Assembly (NCBI GenBank): GCA_013298625.1
Contig: JAAFIF010000004.1
Location: 1-64,000, forward strand
Length of the DNA: 64,000 nt
Direction: 5' to 3'
From: Myxococcales bacterium
GTDB taxonomy: Bacteria; Myxococcota_A; Polyangia; Polyangiales; Ga0077539
Part shown: positions 37,897 through 45,706 of the stretch, piece by piece
Numbering within the stretch: the stretch's first letter is position 1
Layout of the letters: each line of letters starts with the position of its first letter
The notes under the pieces: generated by a model
What the model saw: the letters and a program-made list of their open reading frames with translations, nothing else
Databases searched by the model: none
Told to the model about the DNA's origin: nothing
Made by a program: the position numbers and the translations under genes

Positions 37897-38763
37897 ATGA
37901 CCGAGGTGATCCACGATCCGCGTGCGTTTCAGCAGGCGATGGAGCGCGCTCGCGCCGACGGTCGCGCCGTCGGCTTCGTCCCCACGATGGGAGCCCTTCA
38001 CGAAGGGCACCTCACGCTCGCGCGCGAAGCGCGGGCGCGCGTCGGGGACCGAGGGCTCGTCGCGGTGTCGATCTTCGTCAACCCGACGCAGTTCGGCCCC
38101 AACGAAGACTTCAGCCGGTATCCCCGCGAGCTCGAGCGCGACGTCGAGCGGTGCGCGAGCGTCGGCGTGGACGTCGTGTTCGCCCCCGAAGCGAGCGCGA
38201 TGTACCCCGCGGACGAGCGGACGAGGGTCAACGTCCGCGGCGTGAGCGAGCCGCTGTGCGGGCCCTTTCGACCGGGGCACTTCGAGGGCGTGGCCACCAT
38301 CGTGAGCAAGCTGTTCGCGCTGGCGGGGCGCTCGGTGGCGGTGTTCGGGCGCAAGGACTACCAGCAGTGGCGCGTGCTCACGCGGCTCGCTGCGGACTTG
38401 ATGTTGCCCGTCGAGGTCGTGGGCGTGGCGACCGTGCGCGAGGCAGACGGGCTCGCGATGTCGTCGCGCAACCGGTACTTGTCCGAACAAGAGCGGGCGA
38501 AGGCGGCGGCGATCCCGAGGGCGCTCGGCGAGGCTGTTCGCGCGTGGGAGCGGGGCGAACGCGACGGCGAGCGCGTCCGCGCGGGGGTCGAGCGCGCGCT
38601 CTCGGCCGTGGCCGACTCGATCGACTACGTGGACGTGCGCGACCCGGACTCGCTGGACCGGTACGCGGGCGGGGACCGCGCGCTCTTGGCCATCGCGATC
38701 CGCGTGGGAAAAACCCGCTTGATCGACAACGTCGTGCTCGGCGAAGAGCGCGCGCCCGCTTGA
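37897..38763 (+). CDS. panC: Pantothenate synthetase (PanC)
   Basis: 288 residues. [13 protein letters not shown] carries the HxGH nucleotide-binding motif; [25 protein letters not shown] and SSRNRYLS are the other PanC hallmarks. It joins pantoate and beta-alanine using ATP. Forms an operon with panB. Confidence 0.93.
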   Translation: MTEVIHDPRAFQQAMERARADGRAVGFVPTMGALHEGHLTLAREARARVGDRGLVAVSIFVNPTQFGPNEDFSRYPRELERDVERCASVGVDVVFAPEASAMYPADERTRVNVRGVSEPLCGPFRPGHFEGVATIVSKLFALAGRSVAVFGRKDYQQWRVLTRLAADLMLPVEVVGVATVREADGLAMSSRNRYLSEQERAKAAAIPRALGEAVRAWERGERDGERVRAGVERALSAVADSIDYVDVRDPDSLDRYAGGDRALLAIAIRVGKTRLIDNVVLGEERAPA

Positions 38764-38821
38764 TGCGCCGCCGCGCGCGTTGCTGTTGACCGAGCGACGG
38801 CGGGGGGCCGAAGCTCAGCGC

Positions 38822-40261
38822 ATGTTTTCAACGGACGAAGCCAACGCGTTCGCCGAGCGCGTGTGGGAACAAGAGATCCTCCCGACGCTCACCGAGTACA
38901 TCCGCATTCCGAACAAGTCGCCGCTGTTCGACCGGCAGTGGGCGGCCTCGGGGCACATGGAGCGCGCGGTCGCGCTCGTTGAAAAGTGGTGTCGCAATCA
39001 AGCGACGCACATCCCTGGGCTGAGCGTCGAGGTCGTGCGGCTGAAGAACGCCGACGGAACGCCGCGCACGCCGGTGATCTTCATGGAGGCCCCAGGCGAC
39101 ACCGACGAGACCGTCTTGCTGTACGGGCACTTGGACAAGCAGCCCGAGATGACCGGATGGCGCGAGGGGCTCGACCCGTGGACGCCCGTGCGCGAGGGCG
39201 ACAAGCTGTACGGGCGCGGCGGCGCGGACGACGGCTACGCGGCGTTCGCCTCGCTCGCTGCGCTGCGGTTTCTCGCAGAGCAAGCGCAGCGGCGCGCGCG
39301 GTGCGTGGTCTTGATCGAGTGCTGCGAAGAGAGCGGGAGCTTCGATCTGCCCGCGTACATCGAGCACCTCGCGCCGCGCATCGGGACGCCCTCGCTCGTG
39401 GTGTGCTTGGACTCTGGCTGCGCCAACTACGACCAGCTGTGGATGACGACGTCGCTGCGCGGACTGGTGGCGGGGGACCTCACGGTGAAGATCCTTCGCG
39501 AGGGCGTGCACTCGGGGGACGCGAGCGGGATCGTGGCGTCGAGCTTCAGGATCTTGCGCATGGTGCTCGATCGCGTCGAAGACCGGGACACCGGGTGGAT
39601 CACGGTGGACGAGCTGCACACAGAGATCCCCGCGGGGAGAGTGCAGCAAGCGCGCGCGGCGGCGCGGTCGTTGGGCTTCGAAGTGTTCTCGAAGTTTCCG
39701 TTTGTTTCGGGGGCGATGCCGGCGCCGACGGAGGTGCACGAGATGATCCTCGCGCGCACGTGGAGGCCGACGCTGTCGGTGACGGGGGTGGACGGGATTC
39801 CGCCGCTCGGCAACGCGGGCAACGTGCTCAGGCCGTATACGACGGTGAAGCTGTCGGTGCGCATCCCGCCGCGGGTCGACCCCGCGCTCGCCTCGGAGGC
39901 CCTCAAGAGAGAGCTCGAGTACGAGCCTCCGTACGGCGCCGAAGTGACGTTTACCCCAGAGAAAGCCGCGCAGGGATGGGACGCGCCGCCGCTGGCTCCG
40001 TGGCTCGGCGCGGCGCTCGACCAGAGCTCGACGACGTTCTTCGGTCAGCCCGCGATGGCGATGGGCGAAGGGGGAACGATCCCGTTCATGGGGATGTTGG
40101 GCGAGAAGTTTCCGGAGGCGCAGTTCTTGATTACCGGTGTCTTGGGACCGGGCTCGAACGCGCACGGCCCCAACGAGTATCTGCACATCCCCACGGCCAA
40201 GCGGCTCACGAGCTGCGTGGCGTACGTGCTCGCGGCGCACGCGGTGCGCGGCTTCGAGTGA
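38822..40261 (+). CDS. M20 family metallopeptidase (CNDP dipeptidase-like)
   Basis: 479 residues. The di-metal ligands are visible: YGHLDKQP, GRGGADDGYAAF, ECCEESGS, CLDSG and GSNAHGPNEYLHI. An inserted dimerisation domain (residues about 210-375) includes REGVHSGDASGIV. Likely a cytosolic dipeptidase or related amidase. The ATG at 38822 is used; upstream codons give an Arg-rich extension. Its TGA is immediately followed by the TCA stop of the convergent gene. Confidence 0.85.
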   Translation: MFSTDEANAFAERVWEQEILPTLTEYIRIPNKSPLFDRQWAASGHMERAVALVEKWCRNQATHIPGLSVEVVRLKNADGTPRTPVIFMEAPGDTDETVLLYGHLDKQPEMTGWREGLDPWTPVREGDKLYGRGGADDGYAAFASLAALRFLAEQAQRRARCVVLIECCEESGSFDLPAYIEHLAPRIGTPSLVVCLDSGCANYDQLWMTTSLRGLVAGDLTVKILREGVHSGDASGIVASSFRILRMVLDRVEDRDTGWITVDELHTEIPAGRVQQARAAARSLGFEVFSKFPFVSGAMPAPTEVHEMILARTWRPTLSVTGVDGIPPLGNAGNVLRPYTTVKLSVRIPPRVDPALASEALKRELEYEPPYGAEVTFTPEKAAQGWDAPPLAPWLGAALDQSSTTFFGQPAMAMGEGGTIPFMGMLGEKFPEAQFLITGVLGPGSNAHGPNEYLHIPTAKRLTSCVAYVLAAHAVRGFE

Positions 40262-41086
40262 TCACTCGCTGACGATCAGCGCGTACACGGCGGGCAGCAG
40301 TCCGATGGACGTGACCGCGGCGAACAGGGCGGCCTTCACCGGCGTCGGGACGAGCGTGCGCACGGGCCCTTGCGGATCGTTCGTCTCGAGCGAGCGCTGC
40401 GCATAGCACTGCGCGAAGGGGTCGAGCGCGGCCATCGTGTGATGGTCGTTGGCAGCGCGAGCGCGATGCCAGCGCGCGAACCGCTCGTTGGCGAGCCGCT
40501 CGAGCGCGGCGCCGTCGAGCTTCTCGGCGTTGCGACGAAAGGTGAGCTGCGTTCCGTCCGTCGCGATGGCGGTGATGACCAGAGAGCTCGTGAATTTGCG
40601 GGACGTTCTTCGATACCGATTGCCGCCTTTGTAGACGGTTTCGTGGTGGTCGTAGCCTTTCACCTCGTGCTTGGCGCTGCTGCCTGGCGCGAGCTCGAAG
40701 ATCGTCGCGCTGTGCCCTGAGAGGCGAAGGACAGTGCCTGCGTACAGGTAGTCGCCGTCGCTGAGCTTCTCGTGGTGCTCGGTGTAGAAGTCGAGGGCCA
40801 TCATCGCGAGCGCGGCGAAGAGCCAAAGGCTCGCGAGCGTGAGCAAAACGGGCGCGTACCTGGCCGCGGCGAACGGGCCTCCGGCGTAGATCCACAGGCC
40901 GAGCACGGCCAGGGGGCCGAAGATGAAGCCAGGAAACAGCAGTCCGCTCAGCGGAAACTCAGCCGGCTTGCGGTCCATTTGCGCGTTGGGCGAGTCGATC
41001 TTGTTGCGACCTTCAGCCTGCGCAGCGTGAAAAATGCCTGCCCGAACCCCGGCGGGCAGCGCGTCGAAGCGAACGGTGTGGGCCAT
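40262..41086 (-). CDS. Membrane protein of unknown function
   Basis: 274 residues. Two membrane helices lie around residues 50-100 (LFPGFIFGPLAVLGLWIYAG, APVLLTLASLWLFAALAMMA), then a soluble part beginning YAGTVLRLSGHSATIFELAP and a final C-terminal helix (AALFAAVTSIGLLPAVYAL). No family recognised. It is divergent from the FHA regulator gene with the TAAG repeat between them, so it may share that control. Confidence 0.65.
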   Translation of the reverse strand: MAHTVRFDALPAGVRAGIFHAAQAEGRNKIDSPNAQMDRKPAEFPLSGLLFPGFIFGPLAVLGLWIYAGGPFAAARYAPVLLTLASLWLFAALAMMALDFYTEHHEKLSDGDYLYAGTVLRLSGHSATIFELAPGSSAKHEVKGYDHHETVYKGGNRYRRTSRKFTSSLVITAIATDGTQLTFRRNAEKLDGAALERLANERFARWHRARAANDHHTMAALDPFAQCYAQRSLETNDPQGPVRTLVPTPVKAALFAAVTSIGLLPAVYALIVSE

Positions 41087-41123
41087 CGCCGAGGGTTGTA
41101 CTCACCGCTCCGCGCGGGTCGGA

Positions 41124-41138
41124 CTTAGCGTGCGCTTA
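41124..41138 (-). promoter_or_regulatory. TAAG direct repeat, 11-bp period, site A
   Basis: On the minus strand TAAGCGCACGCTAAG has TAAG at 41138-41135 and 41127-41124. It lies 48-62 bp upstream of the regulator start (41187) and just upstream of the divergent gene (41086). The same 17 bp, TAAGCGCACGCTAAGTC, occurs at 42600. Confidence 0.6.
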
Positions 41139-41186
41139 AGAAACAGTTTGCTCGGTGATAGCGTGGAGGGCGTTCAGCGCTGAGCC

Positions 41187-42572
41187 ATGAGCAACACCAC
41201 GATCCCAGACACCGACGAGCCGCTGATCGACGAGTGGTGCCTGTTCGTCGCGGCGCCGGTCGACCCGGCGCTGGTGGGCGTGCGACGAGCGCTCGCGCGA
41301 GGAGCGTCGGTCGAACTCGGGCGCGACGACACGAGCTTCGCGCCGAACGTGTTCTCGGACGCGCGCGTCTCGCGGCGGCACGCGCGGCTCGAGGTCGACG
41401 ACGCTGGGGTGCTGCGCGTCACCGACCTCGGCAGCAGCAACGGGACCACGGTCAACGGCGCGCGCGTCGAGCGGGTCTCGCTCGCGGTGGGCGACGTCGT
41501 GCGCATCGGCGCGGCACTGCTGGTGGTGCAGCGGACTCCGCCGCGGTTTTCGCTGCCCAAGAGCGTGTTGCCCGGCGCAGGTCCGACGCTCGCGCGCATG
41601 CAGAGCGAGCTGGCGCGGGCGCTCGGGTCGGGCAGAAACATCGCGCTCGTCGAAGAGCAAGGCTCGGGCGCGGGCCGCGTCGCGAGAGAGATTCACCGCA
41701 TTCGCGGCGCAGAACAAGCGCACGAGTGGGCCATGAGCGCGTGGACCGATCGGCTGCCGACGGCGCTCGAGCAAGCGCTGCGGGCGAAGGACAAAGCGAC
41801 CATCGTTCTCGCTGGGCTGCCTCCGCGGCGATCGATCGCGCGATCGTTGATCATCGAGCGCCTGCGCGCCGCGCGCACGACAGACGACCCGCTGCTGGTG
41901 GCGGTGCTCGACATGGCGCAGCCCCACGAGCCCGAGCTCAGCGAGTCGCTCGCGACGGTGACCGTGCCTGCGCTGCGCGACCGGCCGGAGGACGTCGTTC
42001 CGTCGGCGATCGCGTGGGCGAACCAGAGGGCGGTGGCGATCCCTGCGCTGAGCGCAAAGGCGTGGCTGGCGATGCTGCGCTGTCCGTGGCCCGGCAACCT
42101 CGCGCAGCTCGAAGCGACGCTCGATCAAGCGCGCGAGGCGCTCGGGCGCGGCGAAGAAGAGCAGATCGAGCGATGGATCCGCGACGCTGCGACGAAGGCC
42201 CCCGCGGCGCGCGGCGCGATCGAGGCGACGGCTCCGAGCGCGGAGGACAACGCGTTTGTCTTCGCGCGGTCGGGCAAGTGGTTCACGTTGGCGACCGGAG
42301 AGCGCGTGAGCTTGCACCGCCGCGAGGTGCTGCGTCGGGTTTTGGGCGCGCTGGTGAGCGCGCGCGACGAGCAGCCGGGGCGAGTGATCAACGCAGAGCA
42401 GCTGATCGCGATCGCGTGGGCGGGAGAGCGGTTCATCGACGGGTCTGGAGAGAACCGCCTGCACGTCGCGCTGACGAACCTGCGGCAGATCGGGCTTCGG
42501 CCGATCATCGAGCGCGTCGAGGACGGCTATCGTTTGGACCCGATGGTGGCGACGCGCATCGTCGAGGAGTGA
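41187..42572 (+). CDS. FHA - degenerate NtrC-like ATPase - OmpR-type winged-helix regulator
   Basis: 461 residues. The N-terminal FHA domain (about residues 40-115) has GRDD, SRRHARL and GSSNGTTV intact. The middle (about 130-330) resembles sigma-54 activators: EQGSGAGRVAREIHRI lines up with a Walker A region but lacks the Lys, no GAFTGA loop is present, yet LRDRPEDVVPSAIAWANQ and CPWPGNLAQLEATLDQA match the lid subdomain. The C-terminus (about 350-455) is an OmpR-type winged helix: VSLHRREVLRRVLGAL, LIAIAW and RLHVALTNLR ending VEDGYRLDP. It probably binds phosphothreonine partners and DNA but hydrolyses no ATP. TAAG repeats flank it. Confidence 0.8.
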   Translation: MSNTTIPDTDEPLIDEWCLFVAAPVDPALVGVRRALARGASVELGRDDTSFAPNVFSDARVSRRHARLEVDDAGVLRVTDLGSSNGTTVNGARVERVSLAVGDVVRIGAALLVVQRTPPRFSLPKSVLPGAGPTLARMQSELARALGSGRNIALVEEQGSGAGRVAREIHRIRGAEQAHEWAMSAWTDRLPTALEQALRAKDKATIVLAGLPPRRSIARSLIIERLRAARTTDDPLLVAVLDMAQPHEPELSESLATVTVPALRDRPEDVVPSAIAWANQRAVAIPALSAKAWLAMLRCPWPGNLAQLEATLDQAREALGRGEEEQIERWIRDAATKAPAARGAIEATAPSAEDNAFVFARSGKWFTLATGERVSLHRREVLRRVLGALVSARDEQPGRVINAEQLIAIAWAGERFIDGSGENRLHVALTNLRQIGLRPIIERVEDGYRLDPMVATRIVEE

Positions 42573-42588
42573 GCGGCAGCTCGAGGGT

Positions 42589-42614
42589 TAAGCGAGAGCT
42601 AAGCGCACGCTAAG
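42589..42614 (+). promoter_or_regulatory. TAAG direct repeat, 11-bp period, site B (three half-sites)
   Basis: TAAG starts at 42589, 42600 and 42611, exactly 11 bp apart. It lies between the regulator stop and the lipoprotein gene, 36-61 bp before its ATG. The 17 bp from 42600 are identical to site A in reverse. Confidence 0.6.
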
Positions 42615-42649
42615 TCGCCTCGCGCTGCGGCGACGCGTACCCGTTGGCG

Positions 42650-43141
42650 ATGCGACATCACACGATGATCATGGTCTTCTGTTCGCTCGCGACGCTCTCA
42701 GCGCAGGGGTGCAAGCGCGGGGCGCGACGAGAGCCGCAGCCGGTCGCGGCAGAGACGATCGCAGCGCCGACAGCGACAGCCGCGTTGCCCGCGCCAACTG
42801 CTGTGCCGCAGGCCCCAGCGGCAGATCCCTTGTGGCCGCAGTGGCTGCCGACGATCGCCGGCGTGCAGAGGCGGATGGCGATGCGCGACGCGTTCGAGGG
42901 AAACAGCACGAACTCTGGGCTCGTGACGCTGATCAACGCGCGGCAGGCGCTCGAGCGGCAGGGCTTCACGCTCTCGCAGACCTCGACGCGATCGGAGTAC
43001 GGGACGCAGAAGTTTGTCTTTACAGCGACGCGCGGCGCGGAGTTCTCGCGGGTCGAGATCGTCGGACACCGACCGGACTATTCGATGGTCCTGGTGCAGA
43101 CCGGAGCCTTCGCGCGGACGATGATGGCGCGCCGGCGCTGA
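42650..43141 (+). CDS. Small lipoprotein, unknown function
   Basis: 163 residues. The signal MRHHTMIMVFCSLATLSAQGC has the lipobox SAQGC; a Pro/Ala linker and a small C-terminal domain (GVQRRMAMRDAFEGNSTNSG to FVFTATRGAEFSRVEIVG) follow. It lies between the regulator and the channel gene, each preceded by TAAG repeats. Possibly the sensory partner of that module, by position only. Confidence 0.65.
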   Translation: MRHHTMIMVFCSLATLSAQGCKRGARREPQPVAAETIAAPTATAALPAPTAVPQAPAADPLWPQWLPTIAGVQRRMAMRDAFEGNSTNSGLVTLINARQALERQGFTLSQTSTRSEYGTQKFVFTATRGAEFSRVEIVGHRPDYSMVLVQTGAFARTMMARRR

Positions 43142-43155
43142 CGCAAAGACAGTTC

Positions 43156-43170
43156 TAAGGGATCGCTAAG
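43156..43170 (+). promoter_or_regulatory. TAAG direct repeat, 11-bp period, site C
   Basis: TAAGGGATCGCTAAG has TAAG at 43156 and 43167, at 35-49 bp upstream of the channel gene start. It has the same period and nearly the same distance to the start as sites A and B. Confidence 0.55.
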
Positions 43171-43204
43171 CCGAGGGTTGGGGCGGAGAGAAGATCATCG
43201 AGGG

Positions 43205-44323
43205 ATGCAGTCGAGGCGCTCTCCCATTGTGTATGCGTTGGTCGTCGGCGTGCTGGTGCTGATCGCAGCGATGGCGGTGCGCTCGCAGAGGAGCAGCGCT
43301 GCGAGCGCGGTGCGCGCGACGACGCAGCGGCAACACGTCGCGCCGAGAAGCAGCCTCGGGGTGGATCGCGTGGATCCGCTCGCGCCGCCGGATGGGTCCA
43401 CGACGGGGCCGCGGCGCGTGTACGTGGGGGTGTATGCGTTTCACGTTCCGCAGCTGGATTTGAGCAGCAACGCGTACCTCGTGGACTTTTGGATCTGGTT
43501 TCGCTGGAAGGGCGCGGACATCGACCCGAGCAAGACCTTCGAGTTCATGAACCAGTACGAGGCGTGGGACCTGCTCAAGCAGCCGGTCTACACCGACGAG
43601 TCGGGCAACGCGAAGCCCGACGCCCTCGGCGGCGACTGGTTCTATCAGGTGTTTCACGTGCAAGCGCGCTTCGGTCGCCCCTTCGACGTGCGCCGCTATC
43701 CCTTCGACGAACAAGAGCTCGTCATCGCGATCGAGGACACCAACTCCACCGTCAGCGACATGGTCTACGTCCCCGACCCAGGAACCACCGCGATCGATCC
43801 CGCCCTGGACATCCCCGGCTGGAGGCTCGTCGCCGTGCGCGCGCGCGTCTCCGAGACGGTCTACCCCACGAACTTCGGCGACCCGCGCAGGCCCGTCGGC
43901 CAGGACCGCTACACGCGCTTTCAATACTCGATCCACATCGCGCGCCCGGTGCTCGGCTACCTCGCCACCACGCTGCTGCCCGTCTCCATCGTGATGCTCA
44001 TCACGTTCGCCGTGTTCTTGATCCCCTCGCGCTACTTCGAGGGACGGCTCGGGCTCGGGATCACCAGCTTGATCTCCGCGGTCGCGCTGCAGCTCACCGC
44101 GGCGGGCGACCTTCCGAAGACGGGGTACCTCGTCCTGCTCGACCACGTGTACAACCTCTCGTACCTCGTGATCTTCATCGCGACGATCGAGAGCGTCTTC
44201 GCCGTTCGACTCGCGGACAGCGAGCGAGAAGAGGCCAGCCGCCGCTTGGATCGCTGGACGCTCGCGATATCGTCGACGCTCTACTTCGGCATCGTGATCG
44301 CGCTGATCCTGCGGCAACGATGA
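43205..44323 (+). CDS. Pentameric ligand-gated ion channel homologue (Cys-loop receptor family)
   Basis: 372 residues. After an N-terminal hydrophobic segment, the extracellular domain has YAFHVPQLDLSSNAYLVDFW, WFRWKG and RRYPFDEQELVIAIED, the beta-strand and PFD patterns of pLGICs. Four membrane helices follow: ARPVLGYLATTLLPVSIVML (M1), LGITSLISAVALQLTAAGDL (pore-lining M2), VYNLSYLVIFIATIESVFAV (M3) and a C-terminal M4. No Cys-loop cysteines are present, as in bacterial GLIC and ELIC. The start is ATG 43205. It would open a pore in the inner membrane on ligand or proton binding; the ligand is unknown. The kinase gene starts 22 bp downstream. Confidence 0.85.
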   Translation: MQSRRSPIVYALVVGVLVLIAAMAVRSQRSSAASAVRATTQRQHVAPRSSLGVDRVDPLAPPDGSTTGPRRVYVGVYAFHVPQLDLSSNAYLVDFWIWFRWKGADIDPSKTFEFMNQYEAWDLLKQPVYTDESGNAKPDALGGDWFYQVFHVQARFGRPFDVRRYPFDEQELVIAIEDTNSTVSDMVYVPDPGTTAIDPALDIPGWRLVAVRARVSETVYPTNFGDPRRPVGQDRYTRFQYSIHIARPVLGYLATTLLPVSIVMLITFAVFLIPSRYFEGRLGLGITSLISAVALQLTAAGDLPKTGYLVLLDHVYNLSYLVIFIATIESVFAVRLADSEREEASRRLDRWTLAISSTLYFGIVIALILRQR

Positions 44324-44345
44324 GCGTCTCGAGAGGCGAGCGAGC

Positions 44346-45662
44346 GTGACCCTGATCGACGACAGCGACGGCGCAAATGGTGAGCTCGCAGAGGGCGAGC
44401 TCGTCGCCGAGCGCTATCGCGTCATCCGCGTCCTCGGTCGCGGCGCCACAGGAACAGTGTACGAGGCAGAGCACCAGTGGACGCGCAGGCGCGTCGCGCT
44501 CAAGGTGCTGCGCGAAGGGCTCTCGCTCAACGAGCGCGTGGTGTCCCGCTTCTTGCGCGAGGCGCGCGTGTGCGCAGAGCTGTCGCACCCGAGCCTCGTC
44601 GCCGTGCTCGACATGGGCCAAGACGAGCACGACGGGCTGCTCTTTCTCGCGCAAGAGCTCGTCGACGGCCGCACGCTGCGCGCGATGATCGACGAGCGCG
44701 CGCCGATGTCCGAAGCAGAGGCCATCGACGTGATCGAAGACATCGCCGACGCGCTCGGGGTCGTTCACGATGCGGGCCTCGTCCATCGCGACGTCAAGCC
44801 CGAGAACATCATCGTGTGCCCGCCGGACGAGCACGGCCGCGCGCGGGCCAAGCTCATCGATTTCGGCATCGCGCGCGAGGTCGATCGCGACTCGACGCAG
44901 ACGCGCACGCAGCTCGGGGCGCTCCTCGGGACGCCGAGGTACATGTCCCCCGAGCAAGCGCGGGCGACGGGCGAGATCGACGCGCGCTCGGACCAGTACT
45001 CGCTCGCCGTCGTCGCGTACGAGTGCCTCACCGGTCGCACGCCGCACGAGGGAGAGAGCACGCCGCTCGTGCTCGCGAGCCTGCTCACGCAGCCTGCGCC
45101 CGCGATCGAGAGCGTTCGCCGCACGATCACCGAGCCCGTCGCGAGCGCGGTGATGCGCGCGCTCTCTGCCTCGCCAGCGGCCCGGCACGACTCGGTCCGC
45201 GCGTTCGGCGCTGCGTTGCGCGCGCCGGTCGCTCGCAAGCGCAGGGCGCTCGCCCCGATGGTGGGGCTCGGGTCGATCGCTGCGCTGCTCAGCCTCGGCG
45301 CGCTGGCGCTGCGGCCGAGCGAAGCGAAGCCGAGGACGACCGTTGACGCTGCGCCGGTCGACGCGGCGACCGCACGCGCGCAGGACGTCCCTGTGATCCC
45401 TCCGTCGATCGCGCTCGACGCCACCACGCTGAGCGAGCTTGCGCCTTCGCCCGCGCCACTGCGGCGCGCGCCCCCTGCCCGCGCCGCACGGGTGGTGCTC
45501 GCTCAGGCCGAAGCGGATTCGGGCGCTCCCCCGACGCCGCAGGTCGCTCGGCCCGTCGTCGAAGTCTCGACGGACGCAAGCGAACCACGGTCGGCGCTGC
45601 GGCCTGCGGTGTTCACCACGGCGGACGCGAGCGCGTGGCTGCGCCCTGCGAGCGTTCGATGA
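44346..45662 (+). CDS. Membrane Ser/Thr protein kinase
   Basis: 438 residues, GTG start. The kinase domain (about residues 20-285) is complete: GRGATGTVYEA, VALKVLREG, HRDVKPENIIV, LIDFGIAREV and GTPRYMSPEQA. One membrane helix (MVGLGSIAALLSLGALAL, about residue 305) leads to an Ala/Pro-rich extracytoplasmic tail with no recognised sensor domain. It follows the channel gene by 22 bp and is near the FHA regulator, a plausible target. Its stop overlaps a possible upstream ATG (45659) of the M60-like gene. Confidence 0.9.
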   Translation: MTLIDDSDGANGELAEGELVAERYRVIRVLGRGATGTVYEAEHQWTRRRVALKVLREGLSLNERVVSRFLREARVCAELSHPSLVAVLDMGQDEHDGLLFLAQELVDGRTLRAMIDERAPMSEAEAIDVIEDIADALGVVHDAGLVHRDVKPENIIVCPPDEHGRARAKLIDFGIAREVDRDSTQTRTQLGALLGTPRYMSPEQARATGEIDARSDQYSLAVVAYECLTGRTPHEGESTPLVLASLLTQPAPAIESVRRTITEPVASAVMRALSASPAARHDSVRAFGAALRAPVARKRRALAPMVGLGSIAALLSLGALALRPSEAKPRTTVDAAPVDAATARAQDVPVIPPSIALDATTLSELAPSPAPLRRAPPARAARVVLAQAEADSGAPPTPQVARPVVEVSTDASEPRSALRPAVFTTADASAWLRPASVR

Positions 45663-45706
45663 AGGCGACGAAGCGAGCGAGAATGCTGCACGATGAGGGC
45701 ACTTCG

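Noticed and set aside
42589..42614. TAAG repeats read as a CRISPR or tandem gene repeat
   Set aside because: The units are only 11 bp, too short for CRISPR, and fit protein-binding sites better.
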